From Variovorax sp. PBL-E5 (GTDB lineage: Bacteria; Pseudomonadota; Gammaproteobacteria; Burkholderiales; Burkholderiaceae_C), in contig NZ_LR594671.1 in the NCBI RefSeq assembly GCF_901827185.1, positions 4,490,001 to 4,554,000 on the forward strand: DNA of 64,000 nt, read 5' to 3'. Shown one piece after another: positions 18,357 to 26,217 of this stretch (position 1 is the first letter of the stretch; each line of letters begins with the position of its first letter). The position numbers and the translations under genes are program-made. Below the pieces are notes generated by a model. It was not told the origin of the DNA. It ran no database searches and worked only from the letters and a program-made list of their open reading frames with translations.

Positions 18357-18422
18357 TACCGGGAGTACATCGACACGCAGGCCATGGCACGGGCTGCGCA
18401 GATCGACCCGCTCGGGTCGACT
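18357..18422 (+). pseudogene. SnoaL-like (NTF2 fold) gene, 3' fragment
   Basis: The plus strand reads REYIDTQAMARAAQIDPLG. It matches the C-terminus of the intact SnoaL-like protein at 25402-25815 (REYIDTQALARASQMDAAG). Nothing of the first ~115 residues remains. Order and orientation relative to the HxlR fragment equal those of the intact genes, with the ~2.4 kb between them absent. Confidence 0.82.
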
Positions 18423-18533
18423 TGGCGCTCGTTCACGGTCGACGTCGGTTCGGGACGACGAATAACCGGCGGCAAGTCGCCTTGCGCGTCGCCGCTCGCC
18501 GAATCTGCGACCGTCACGATACTCGCTCGTGTC

Positions 18534-19124
18534 TCAACGAATCGACTTGCCACCTTTCTTGGTGACATCGGGACTTGGCATGGCCGTCAGGATGGCGCCC
18601 GCGACGATGTGAGAGAGATGAGCGGTACGTGGTGAGAACGACGGCAGGTCGACGAGCCACCCGAGCGCCGACATCAGGCCGAACAAGTCGTCCCCCGTCA
18701 TGTCGGCACGCGCCTGACCATTGGCCTGCGCGCGATGCAACAGTCGCGCACTCGCTGAATGCACCGCAGCGCACGACGCATAAAGGGCGGAGTCCGAGTT
18801 CGTGTGGGCTGCCGCCATCATGGCGACGACGCCCTTGTGGCTTTGCGCGAACGCCATCCATTCGCGAAACCAAGACACGAGTGCTTCCCCGGCCGAACCT
18901 GACTCTTCGAGTTCATCGGCCTTCTGCTTCAGTGCGTCCAGATCCGTGCACAGCAACGCTTCGAAGAGGGCTTCCCGCGTCGGGAAATGTCGAAGCAGCG
19001 TTGCCAGCCCGACGTCGGCCCTGCGAGCAATGTCGCGCATGGACGCGTTGACACCCTGCTCGGTGACGACGTCCCGAGCGACCACGAGGAGATGGCTGTA
19101 ATTCTTTTTAGCGTCGGCTCGCAT
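18534..19124 (-). CDS. TetR-family transcriptional regulator
   Basis: The product is 196 aa from the ATG at 19124 (AAGG at suitable spacing). A TTG five codons earlier is possible but would run into the divergent promoter's -35 box. The N-terminal helix-turn-helix is typical (VVTEQGVNASMRDIARRADV, GLATLLRHFPTREALFEALL). The C-terminal ligand domain contains SWFREWMAFAQSHKGVVAMM, as in SbtR-like members of the family. It is divergent from the F420-reductase-like gene. A palindrome overlapping that gene's -10 box points to direct repression of the neighbouring redox genes and possibly of itself. Confidence 0.88.
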   Translation of the reverse strand: MRADAKKNYSHLLVVARDVVTEQGVNASMRDIARRADVGLATLLRHFPTREALFEALLCTDLDALKQKADELEESGSAGEALVSWFREWMAFAQSHKGVVAMMAAAHTNSDSALYASCAAVHSASARLLHRAQANGQARADMTGDDLFGLMSALGWLVDLPSFSPRTAHLSHIVAGAILTAMPSPDVTKKGGKSIR

Positions 19125-19132
19125 GCTCGGCC

Positions 19133-19168
19133 TTGACAAGTGGTTCAGTGATCCGTATATTTGGATCA
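19133..19168 (+). promoter_or_regulatory. Sigma-70-type promoter with overlapping TetR operator
   Basis: TTGACA (19133-19138) and TATATT (19156-19161) are 17 nt apart, close to the consensus. TGATCC (19149-19154) and GGATCA (19163-19168) form a perfect inverted repeat with an 8-nt core covering the -10 box. Outer bases GTGG and CCAC extend the symmetry. The promoter faces the F420-reductase-like gene at 19240. A TetR dimer bound here would block polymerase. Confidence 0.7.
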
Positions 19169-19239
19169 GCGGTCCACATCATACCGCACACCGCGCTGCT
19201 TGATGGCAGGAGCGCGGTCCAACCGAGGAAACAGACAGC

Positions 19240-19875
19240 ATGAGCACGATCAGCATCGTCGGATCGGGGGGCATGGCCGCCGCGATCGGCGGCCTCGCCG
19301 CCAAGGCAGGACATCCCGTCGAGATCATCAGTCGCGACCCCGCCAATGCGCGGGCGTTGGCAGGGCAACTCGGTGCCAGCGCGATGATCGGGACGTTTGG
19401 CGCCACCCCGGCAGGCAACATTGTCATCTTGGCGGTTCCTTACGCGGTCGTTCTCGACGTGGTGACGCGCTACGGCCCATCACTGGCGGGCAAGCTCCTC
19501 GTCGACATCACCAACCCGGTCGCCCCCGACCACACGAGCTTCGTGACGCCCGAGGGCAGTTTCGGCGCGCGGGAGATCGTCAAGGCCGCCCCGGCCGATG
19601 CGATCGTCATCAAGGCGTTCAACACACTGTTCTCCCATGTGCTGGCGGCCGGTCCAGTCGAAGGCCGTCCGTTGGACGTGTTCCTCGCGGGGGACGACGC
19701 GCCGGCGAAAGCACGCGTCTCGGCGTTCATCGAGGGCCTCGGACTGCGTCCGATGGACTTCGGATCGCTGCAGATGGCGAAAACGCTGGAGCACGTCTGC
19801 CTGCTGTCACTGGGTCTGATGACCCACTCCGTCAAGCACACCAACTTCGCCATCGGCGTCAGCCTTCTGAGCTGA
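19240..19875 (+). CDS. F420-reductase-like NAD(P)-binding protein (paralogue 1)
   Basis: The product is 211 aa. The N-terminal Rossmann motif is IVGSGGMAAAIGG with SRDPANARAL after strand 2, which suggests NADP. The segment LVDITNPVAPD and VIKAFNTLFSHV follow, as in the F420_oxidored/NADPH-dependent F420 reductase-like family. In proteobacteria, which generally lack F420, such proteins are usually annotated as NAD(P)-binding oxidoreductases or 'NADP oxidoreductase' without known substrate. It is first after the TetR-controlled promoter. A close paralogue lies at 21931-22551. Confidence 0.8.
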   Translation: MSTISIVGSGGMAAAIGGLAAKAGHPVEIISRDPANARALAGQLGASAMIGTFGATPAGNIVILAVPYAVVLDVVTRYGPSLAGKLLVDITNPVAPDHTSFVTPEGSFGAREIVKAAPADAIVIKAFNTLFSHVLAAGPVEGRPLDVFLAGDDAPAKARVSAFIEGLGLRPMDFGSLQMAKTLEHVCLLSLGLMTHSVKHTNFAIGVSLLS

Positions 19876-19913
19876 CGTTTTCCGCAACTTCACATCACCC
19901 AAGGATCACCAAC

Positions 19914-20858
19914 ATGCACGTTTTTGTCACTGGCGGCACCGGCCATGCCGGTCCGTACATCATCTCGGATCTCATTGCCGCAGGCCACGAGGTCACTGCC
20001 CTCGCTCGGTCGGACGCGGCCGCGGCGGCGGTGTCCGCTCTCGGCGCTGAGGTGCGTCGCGGCAGCCTCGAGGATCTCGACGGCCTCAAGCAGGCGGCCG
20101 CCGCCGCAGACGGCGTCATCCACGTTGCGCACAGGCAAGACCTCATTCCAACAGGCGGGATCAACGCCGTGGCGGCCGCGGAGCTGCAGATCATGCTTGC
20201 GTATGGCGAAGCACTAGCGGGGAGCAATAAGCCGCTAGTCACATCGGGGAGCATCGGCTCGCCCGGGTGGGAAGGCCTGGGCCGGCCGGCCACCGAGGAG
20301 GATCCCCCGCTTACCGGCGGTGATCCGTACAGCAACACCCTCCGGGTTCGCAACGTCGTGGAGACCACGGTCATTGGCCTTGCCGCAAAGGGTGTGCGAT
20401 CTTCTGTCGTGCGGATTCCTGAGATCATGCACAGCACGACCGATAACGCCGGCTTCCTCCCGCTGCTGATCGGACTGGCGAAGGCGAAAGGCATCGTCGG
20501 GTATCCGGGCGACGGATCGAATCGGTGGGGCGCCGTGCATGCCCGTGACCTCGCCACCGTGTTCCGCCTGGCGCTGGAGAAAGGCGCCGCCGGCAGAAAC
20601 TGGCACGCCGTTGCCGAAGGGTCCGTCCCATATCGCCAGATCGCCGAGGCCATCGGCAGCCGACTGAACCTGCCCGCGGTGCCTATTCCCCCGGATGTGC
20701 TCATGCTGCCAGGATATTTCGGGTTCCTTGCGAATCTGGTCAAGCTGGACACCCCGGCGTTGAACGACATCACGCGCCAGACCCTCGGCTGGGAACCAAC
20801 TCAGCCCGGCCTCTTCGCCGATTTGGACAACGGCCATTACTTCCCCGCCGATCGATGA
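19914..20858 (+). CDS. Atypical SDR / NAD-dependent epimerase-like protein (paralogue 1)
   Basis: The product is 314 aa, starting at the ATG after AAGGA. It opens with VTGGTGHAGPYI (5-16) and ALARSD after strand 2, the pattern of extended or atypical SDRs that bind NADP. RIPEIMHSTTDNAGFLPLL and the ending LGWEPTQPGLFADLDNGHYF match 'SDR family oxidoreductase' proteins (WcaG group). The usual YxxxK is not evident, with YSNTLRVRN instead near residue 140. The gene is 38 nt after the F420-like gene. It is closely similar throughout to the next gene, so the two arose by duplication. Confidence 0.82.
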   Translation: MHVFVTGGTGHAGPYIISDLIAAGHEVTALARSDAAAAAVSALGAEVRRGSLEDLDGLKQAAAAADGVIHVAHRQDLIPTGGINAVAAAELQIMLAYGEALAGSNKPLVTSGSIGSPGWEGLGRPATEEDPPLTGGDPYSNTLRVRNVVETTVIGLAAKGVRSSVVRIPEIMHSTTDNAGFLPLLIGLAKAKGIVGYPGDGSNRWGAVHARDLATVFRLALEKGAAGRNWHAVAEGSVPYRQIAEAIGSRLNLPAVPIPPDVLMLPGYFGFLANLVKLDTPALNDITRQTLGWEPTQPGLFADLDNGHYFPADR

Positions 20859-20910
20859 TGTGACGAAAAGCTGTGTGCGCTCATAACCCATTTTCACAAG
20901 GAGCATCACC

Positions 20911-21882
20911 ATGCACGTCTTCGTCACCGGCCCCTCCGGCCACGCCGGCTCGTACGTCATCCCGGAACTCATCGCGGCCGGCCACGAGGTCACCGGTCTG
21001 GCGCGATCGGACAAGTCTGCCGCTGCGGTGTCCGCGCTCGGTGCCAAGGTGCGTCGTGGCGACCTCGCCGATCTCGATGCGCTGAAGGCGGCGGCCGCGG
21101 AATCAGACGGCGTCATCCACCTCGGCTACAGGGTCGACCTCCTCCGCTCCGGAGGGCTCACCGCCCTGCGCGATTCCGAGCTCGCGATCGTGCTGGCATT
21201 GGGCGATGCATTGGCCGGCACGAATAAGCCGCTGGTCGTGGCGGGCAGCATCGGCGCGCCGTCGAACGTAGGCCGTGCGGGCCGCATCGGTGCACCGATC
21301 AGCCTCGACCGACCGGCAACGGAGGATGACCCTGCTTTACCGAGCGGCCCCCTGGACGAAGGCACTCTGCTGTCTCGCAATGTCGTGGAAGCCACCGTGC
21401 TCGGCTTCGCCGAAAAGGGTGTGCGGTCTTCGGTCGTCCGGATTTCCCTCATCGTGCACAGCCCGACCGATCGTGCGGGCTTTGTCTTGCGGTTGGCGGG
21501 GCTCGCGAAGCAGAAAGGCTTCGTCGCCTATCCCGGAACCGGCGCGAACCGGTGGCCCGCTGTACATGCACGTGACCTGGCATCCTTGTTCCGTCTCGCA
21601 CTCGAAAAGGGTGCTGCCGGCAGGACCTGGCACGCGGTGGGTGACGAGGGCATCCCTTTCCGGGAGATCGCGGAGGCCGTCGCCAAGCGCATCGGCCTGC
21701 CCGCCACGAGCATTCCCGCCGATGAAATGATGGTGCCGGGTTATTTCGACGGTCTGTCGGCGGTGGTCACCGGCGACTTCGTGGCGTCGAACGCCATCAC
21801 GCGCCAGGCGCTCGGCTGGGCGCCTGTCCATCCCGGCCTGTTCGAGGACATGGACAACGGCCATTACTTCCCTGCCGCTTGA
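20911..21882 (+). CDS. Atypical SDR / NAD-dependent epimerase-like protein (paralogue 2)
   Basis: The product is 323 aa with AAGGAG before the ATG. VTGPSGHAGSYV replaces the paralogue's VTGGTGHAGPYI. The proteins share long stretches such as AAGHEVT-LARSD, VSALGA-VRRG, KGVRSSVVRI and DNGHYFP. Compared with paralogue 1 it has a short insertion around residues 112-124 (SNVGRAGRIGAPISLDRP). Substrate is unknown; family relatives reduce or isomerise small carbonyl compounds or sugar nucleotides. Confidence 0.82.
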   Translation: MHVFVTGPSGHAGSYVIPELIAAGHEVTGLARSDKSAAAVSALGAKVRRGDLADLDALKAAAAESDGVIHLGYRVDLLRSGGLTALRDSELAIVLALGDALAGTNKPLVVAGSIGAPSNVGRAGRIGAPISLDRPATEDDPALPSGPLDEGTLLSRNVVEATVLGFAEKGVRSSVVRISLIVHSPTDRAGFVLRLAGLAKQKGFVAYPGTGANRWPAVHARDLASLFRLALEKGAAGRTWHAVGDEGIPFREIAEAVAKRIGLPATSIPADEMMVPGYFDGLSAVVTGDFVASNAITRQALGWAPVHPGLFEDMDNGHYFPAA

Positions 21883-21930
21883 CTCCGCCTGGAGCAGCGA
21901 GCGAAACCGCAATAAACAAGGAGATTTCTC

Positions 21931-22551
21931 ATGAGTACCATCAGCATCATCGGCTCGGGCACGATGGCCACCGCGATCGCCGGTCGTGTCGCCAAGGCTG
22001 GCCACACCGTCGAGGTGGTCAGTCGCGACCCCGCCAAGGCGCGGGCGCTGGCCGACCAGCTCGCAGCCGGAGCGACCACAGGGACGTACGGCGCCGCGCC
22101 GGCGGGCGACATCGTCATCCTCGCCGTGCCGTACACCAGTGCGGCAGCGGTGGTGGCCGATTACGGCGACGCGCTCGACGGCAAGGTGATCATCGACGTC
22201 ACCAACCCGGTCTCCCCCGACCTCACGGGCCTCGTCACCCCCCACGGCAGTTCTGGTGCGCAGGAGACCGCCAAGGGCCTCCCTGCCGGCGCACATGTCG
22301 TGAAGGCGTTCAACACCATCTTCGGCCACGTACTTGCCAAGGGTGGACGCTTCGACGCGTTCATCGCAACCGATGATGCGGAGGCCAAGGCGCGCGTCTC
22401 TACCTTCATCGCGAGTCTCGGGCTGCGTCCGCTCGATGTCGGCGGTCTGCACATGGCCCAGACGCTCGAGGCGCTCGGCCTGATGATGATCGGCCTGGCC
22501 AAAAACGGCGCTGGCAGCTGGGACATCGCCTTGAACGTCGATATCCGCTGA
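21931..22551 (+). CDS. F420-reductase-like NAD(P)-binding protein (paralogue 2)
   Basis: The product is 206 aa with AAGGAG before the ATG. IIGSGTMATAIAG, SRDPAKARAL, DIVILAVPY, IDVTNPVSPDLTG and KAFNTIFGHVLA align end to end with paralogue 1. The C-terminus differs (GLMMIGLAKNGAGSWDIALN). The order F420-like, SDR, SDR, F420-like is unusual, because a simple tandem duplication would repeat the pair in the same order. All four genes are on the plus strand. Confidence 0.8.
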   Translation: MSTISIIGSGTMATAIAGRVAKAGHTVEVVSRDPAKARALADQLAAGATTGTYGAAPAGDIVILAVPYTSAAAVVADYGDALDGKVIIDVTNPVSPDLTGLVTPHGSSGAQETAKGLPAGAHVVKAFNTIFGHVLAKGGRFDAFIATDDAEAKARVSTFIASLGLRPLDVGGLHMAQTLEALGLMMIGLAKNGAGSWDIALNVDIR

Positions 22552-22859
22552 ACCACCGACACCATGTCCTCGCCGGCAGTTCCACAGCATCGCTGGGAGC
22601 AATTCATCTCTCAGGTCGTTCTCATCAAGGCGCTGGTCGGGGCGACAGCGGGGTGCCGGCTATCGATGCAGCGAGGAGGCTGATGCCCACATGGCTCGCC
22701 GCCTTCCTTAAGCACCGAGCTTTGCCGAAGCGTTCGCTGTCGCACAGACGACCGGCTGGGTTCGTCCTATCTTCCGGTCACGAGTCGTTTGGCTTGGAGG
22801 CTGCGATGGTCGAAACGATGTATGCGACAGGCGCAGAAGCGGCGGTCTCCGTACGGATG
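22552..22859. other. ~308-bp stretch without a supportable gene
   Basis: Only very short frames are present (for example 22564-22683). None has a recognisable motif or good ribosome site. It separates the paralogue cluster from the minus-strand HxlR gene. Confidence 0.5.
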
Positions 22860-23222
22860 CTAGGCCAACGTGTCACGCTTGGCGAAGATGCTTGCCATTT
22901 CCGCCGCGTTCTCGGTTCCCCATGTGCACAACGGGACGATCGCGTCGGCCAGACTGCGACCGAGCGGGGTCAGCGCGTAGTCCACACGCGGCGGCACTTC
23001 CTTGTAGTCGGTCCGCGCCAGCACGCGATCGGCCTCCAGATCCTTCAATTGCTGGATCAGCACCTTGTCGCTGACGCCCTGGACCAGGCGCTTGAGCTCG
23101 CCGTAGCGCTTCGGGCCGTCGCGCAGGAAAAACAGGACCAGTGGTTTCCACCTGCCCGAGATGATGCGGAGCGTGGCGTTGAGCCCGCAGCCGGTATCGC
23201 AGATTTCAGAGGGTGTCGTCAT
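22860..23222 (-). CDS. HxlR-family transcriptional regulator
   Basis: The product is 120 aa, a complete HxlR protein. It has C-GLNATLRIISGRWKPLVLFF with paired cysteines (DTGCGL) near the N-terminus, RYGELKRLVQGVSDKVLIQQLKDLE for recognition and VDYALTPLGRSLADAIVPLC. AGGTAAG precedes the ATG. It is divergent from the SDR gene at 23333, across a gap with two palindromes, and probably controls both. A degraded copy of its 3' third is found at 18210-18350. Confidence 0.9.
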   Translation of the reverse strand: MTTPSEICDTGCGLNATLRIISGRWKPLVLFFLRDGPKRYGELKRLVQGVSDKVLIQQLKDLEADRVLARTDYKEVPPRVDYALTPLGRSLADAIVPLCTWGTENAAEMASIFAKRDTLA

Positions 23223-23233
23223 TTTTGGTACTT

Positions 23234-23261
23234 ACCTAAAAGTGCATACTTGTCCTTAGGT
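23234..23261. promoter_or_regulatory. Candidate HxlR operator, proximal to the regulator gene
   Basis: ACCTAA (23234-23239) and TTAGGT (23256-23261) are inverted, with AAGT and ACTT inside the spacer. It lies 12 nt from the HxlR start, a position suited to autorepression. Confidence 0.5.
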
Positions 23262-23283
23262 TATCAGAGATGCATCTGTCCTC

Positions 23284-23307
23284 AAGTAAGCAGCTCCCTG
23301 CTTACTT
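23284..23307. promoter_or_regulatory. Perfect 10-bp inverted repeat before the SDR gene
   Basis: AAGTAAGCAG and CTGCTTACTT flank CTCC. The ACTTAC core recurs at 23230-23235 near the first palindrome, which suggests one protein recognises both. It is 25 nt before the SDR start. A mRNA hairpin is an alternative reading. Confidence 0.55.
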
Positions 23308-23332
23308 ACAACTCCAACCAAGGATGCATGAC

Positions 23333-24067
23333 ATGACCAGACTGAATGGAAAGACCGCCGTGATCACCGGTGGCGCTACCGGCATTGGCCGCGCCGCAGC
23401 AAAGCGCTTCATCGAGGAAGGCGCCTTCGTCTTCATCTTCGGCCGCCGGCAGGAAGCACTCGACGCCGCTGTGGCCGACCTCGGGCCCAATGCCCGCGCG
23501 GTGAAGGGCTCGGTCTCCGATCCGGCCGACCTCGACCGACTCTACGCGGCGGTGAAGGCCGAGCGCGGAACCCTCGACATCGTCTTCGCCAATGCCGGCG
23601 CGGGAAGCCCGCTTCCGCTCGGCCAGATCACCGCCAAGCACATCGACGAAACCTTCGACACCAATGTGAAGGGCACGATCTTCACGGTCCAGAAGGCGCT
23701 GCCGCTGATGGGCAAGGGTGGTTCGATCATCCTGACCGGATCGAGCGCCGGCACCACGGGCGCCCCGGCAATGAGCGCCTACAGCGCGAGCAAAGCGGCA
23801 GTGCGCAACCTCGCGCGGACCTGGGCGGAGGACCTGAAGGGCACCGGCATCCGGGTCAACGTGCTGTCGCCCGGGCCGACGGCAACCGAACTCGCGAAGG
23901 CAGCGCTGGGCGAGGAGGGCCAGAAGGTCTACGCCTCGATGACGCCGCTCCAGCGCATGGCCGATCCTTCCGAGATCGCAGCGGCGGCCGCCTTCCTCGC
24001 GTCGTCGGACAGCAGCTTCATGACCGCCAGTGAGGTTGCCGTCGACGGCGGCCTGGCGCAACTCTGA
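23333..24067 (+). CDS. Classical SDR oxidoreductase
   Basis: The product is 244 aa. Of two near ATGs I chose the second (23333), because AAGGA ends 9 nt before it while it abuts the first. It has TGGATGIG (11-18), FGRRQE for NADP, NAGAGSP, the catalytic serine in LTGSSAG and YSASK for the Tyr/Lys pair. The ending EVAVDGGLAQL is standard. It most resembles 3-oxoacyl-ACP-reductase-like or glucose-dehydrogenase-like SDRs that cannot be assigned to a substrate from sequence. It starts a plus-strand group with the GFA, F420-like and SnoaL genes. Confidence 0.87.
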   Translation: MTRLNGKTAVITGGATGIGRAAAKRFIEEGAFVFIFGRRQEALDAAVADLGPNARAVKGSVSDPADLDRLYAAVKAERGTLDIVFANAGAGSPLPLGQITAKHIDETFDTNVKGTIFTVQKALPLMGKGGSIILTGSSAGTTGAPAMSAYSASKAAVRNLARTWAEDLKGTGIRVNVLSPGPTATELAKAALGEEGQKVYASMTPLQRMADPSEIAAAAAFLASSDSSFMTASEVAVDGGLAQL

Positions 24068-24166
24068 CGCGCTGAGCCAGATCGGGCGCTCCGGCGAATT
24101 TCATGTGGGTGAGGCTCTGACATGGGCCTTTCCCCTTCTCTACTCACAGCGGACCAAGGAAACACG

Positions 24167-24580
24167 ATGACGAAGAAAACATACCACGGCTCGTGCCACT
24201 GCGGTGCGGTCGCCTTTGAGGCCAGGATTGACTTCGACAAAGGAACGACGCGCTGCAATTGCTCGATTTGCACCAAGTCGCGCTTTTGGTTCGCGATCGT
24301 GCCGCCTGAAGATTTCAAAGTCGAAAAAGGCGAAGACCAGCTGTCCGATTACTCGTGGATTCCGCCTCGCAAATCCGAGTCCCACCTGCGCTATCGCTTC
24401 TGCAAGACCTGTGGTGTCCGCACCTTCGCGGAGGGAAACGGAGCCAAGTTTTACGCAGTATCCATCGCCGCGCTGGACGGTATCGAGCAAGACGCCGATC
24501 AACTCGCCAAGTCGTTGAAATTCAACGACGGCCGTCACGACGACCTGAAGCATGCGCCGGCCGACACGCGCCTCCTGTGA
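24167..24580 (+). CDS. GFA-family zinc protein (glutathione-dependent formaldehyde-activating-like)
   Basis: The product is 137 aa from the ATG after AAGGA. The cysteine pattern of the GFA/CENP-V fold is complete: C10 and C12 (SCHCGAV), C30, C32 and C35 (CNCSIC), and C79 and C82 (CKTCG). These bind two structural or catalytic zincs. Family members were proposed to help glutathione react with formaldehyde, though most remain uncharacterised. Its neighbours are an SDR and an F420-like reductase, so a part in aldehyde or thiol-adduct detoxification is plausible but unproven. Confidence 0.85.
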   Translation: MTKKTYHGSCHCGAVAFEARIDFDKGTTRCNCSICTKSRFWFAIVPPEDFKVEKGEDQLSDYSWIPPRKSESHLRYRFCKTCGVRTFAEGNGAKFYAVSIAALDGIEQDADQLAKSLKFNDGRHDDLKHAPADTRLL

Positions 24581-24674
24581 ACTTCGCTGAATGCGTACGT
24601 GCGATGCGCGGAACGACAGTCAAGGCAATGAAATAGATCGGACACGATCCGATGCAACAAATGGAGAAGTTTTT

Positions 24675-25274
24675 ATGAGCTACGCAATCATCGGCTTCGG
24701 CAAGATCGGCCAGGCCCTGGCCAAGGCGTTTGCCCGCAACGGCATCGAAGTATCCGTTGCAACCACGCGCGACCCGGAAAGCTTTGCGTCCGATGCGGCC
24801 GCGATCGGCCCCGGGATCATTCCCAAAACATTGGCGGAAGCCGTGAAGGCGGACATCGTCTTTTTGGCGGTCCGTTTCGAGTCGCACCGGGACGTCGCGA
24901 AGGCGCTGCCGACCTGGAAGGGAAAGACCATCGTCGATGTGACCAACGCCTACGGCGTGTCCCCTGATGAACTGGTAGACCGGTCCTCTGCCAAGGCCGT
25001 CGCGCAGGCCTTCACTGGCGGAAGACTGGTCAAAGGCTTCAACCATTTGGTCGCTGCCGTCCTTGGCCAGGATCCGGCCGTCCATGGTGGCAAGAGAGTC
25101 GTGTTCCTGGCGAGTGACGATGACGGCGCAGCAGCGGAGATTGCTGCGCTTGCGGAAAATCTCGGCTTCTCGCCGATCCAACTGGGCGGGCTTTCCGAAG
25201 GTGGGCTGCTAGTCCAGGCGCGCGGAAATAGCTGGGGTCAACTGATCTTTAAGGACTTGGTCAAGTTCGACTGA
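24675..25274 (+). CDS. F420-reductase-like NAD(P)-binding protein (divergent third member)
   Basis: The product is 199 aa, starting at the ATG after GGAGAAG. The Rossmann motif is IIGFGKIGQALAK with ATTRDPES after strand 2. IVDVTNAYGVSPDELVDR and LVKGFNHLVAAVLG correspond to the NPV and KAFN segments of paralogues 1 and 2, but overall similarity is clearly lower. It ends FKDLVKFD. Function is unknown; it probably reduces a small substrate with NADPH. It lies between the GFA and SnoaL genes on the same strand. Confidence 0.78.
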   Translation: MSYAIIGFGKIGQALAKAFARNGIEVSVATTRDPESFASDAAAIGPGIIPKTLAEAVKADIVFLAVRFESHRDVAKALPTWKGKTIVDVTNAYGVSPDELVDRSSAKAVAQAFTGGRLVKGFNHLVAAVLGQDPAVHGGKRVVFLASDDDGAAAEIAALAENLGFSPIQLGGLSEGGLLVQARGNSWGQLIFKDLVKFD

Positions 25275-25401
25275 TGAGTCACCAGTTATCGCCTCGAATC
25301 TCGATCTCAGCCGAATGGCAGCCACCACGTTCTGGGCGGCAGGTCCGCAACCTATGCGGTGAGATTGGATGAGGTCCGATGGCATGGAAACGGAGAGCAC
25401 G

Positions 25402-25815
25402 ATGAGCATCGAAGCGAATGTCCAGACGGTGAAGGATTTCTTCGCCGCGATCGGTCGCGGCGACAGGGAACGTCTGCTGGCGCTTGTCGCCGAAGACATC
25501 GAGTGGGTCATCCCGGGCGAGGACTGGCCATTGGCCGGAACGCGCCACGGACACGCGGGGCTGGCGGATTTGCTTGAGACCGCATCCAAGTCGATAGAAA
25601 CGTCCACGGAACCCCGGGAGTTCGTAGCGCAAGGAGATAGAGTCCTGGTCGTCGGCTTCGCCAGGGGCAAGATCAAAGCAACGAACAAGACGTTCGAGGA
25701 CGACTGGATCTTCGCCATCACGGTCCGGGATGGCCGGTTGACGAGCATCCGCGAGTACATCGACACGCAGGCACTGGCGCGGGCCTCGCAGATGGACGCG
25801 GCCGGGCTGGCGTAG
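25402..25815 (+). CDS. SnoaL-like / NTF2-fold protein
   Basis: The product is 137 aa. I start it at the ATG giving MSIEANVQTVKDFF, with GGAG upstream. The pattern TVKDFFAAIGRGDRERLLAL, EDIEWVIPG and IREYIDTQALARA is typical of ketosteroid-isomerase-like SnoaL proteins (EthD/YesE-type limonene-epoxide-hydrolase fold). Such proteins are small cytoplasmic hydrolases, isomerases or binding proteins, and activity cannot be assigned here. A fragment matching its last ~20 codons lies at 18357-18422. Confidence 0.8.
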   Translation: MSIEANVQTVKDFFAAIGRGDRERLLALVAEDIEWVIPGEDWPLAGTRHGHAGLADLLETASKSIETSTEPREFVAQGDRVLVVGFARGKIKATNKTFEDDWIFAITVRDGRLTSIREYIDTQALARASQMDAAGLA

Positions 25816-25998
25816 CGTTCGCCAGTTGCTGCCCTCGGGGCGGGGTAGAAAACGGTGGATCAGCCGTGGATTTCCCTTCGCACGCCGCGCATTCTTCAAA
25901 CGCCCGACCGTAACGGAGATCCCGATGTACGACCCATCCAAGCTGTCCGAGTTGATCCGGTTCGCATGCGTCGATGCGGGCTTCGCCGTCATCGACGT

Positions 25999-26217
25999 TT
26001 AGCCGATCACGAGCATGCGGATCATGAGTTCGGGATCGATCGAGGGCCGGCCGGTGTGGCTGTAGAACGGTGCCAGATGTTGGCGCAACTCGCCAAGGTC
26101 GAGGAAGCGATCAACGCCTCGACGCAGGTGATCGCCTGGAACGTGATTTTCGAGGTTGAATGCGTAGAACAGCTGATCTTGAACGGTGCTCTGGCCCATC
26201 ATGACGCGTACCTCCAT
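25999..26217 (-). pseudogene. IS1182/IS5-like transposase, N-terminal fragment
   Basis: The 72 visible residues read MMGQSTVQDQLFYAFNLE, HVPGDHL, FLDLGELRQHLAPFYSHTGR and PSIDPELMIRMLVIG. This is the well-conserved start of IS1182-type DDE transposases. The frame then meets a stop where a full protein would run on for several hundred residues, so the catalytic core is absent. An AT-rich end with GTTTTTCAACA at about 26268-26278 may be the outer terminal repeat. Confidence 0.8.

Noticed and set aside
22564..22683. Short plus-strand frame after the second F420-like gene
   Set aside because: About 39 residues without homology that I recognise and without a ribosome site.
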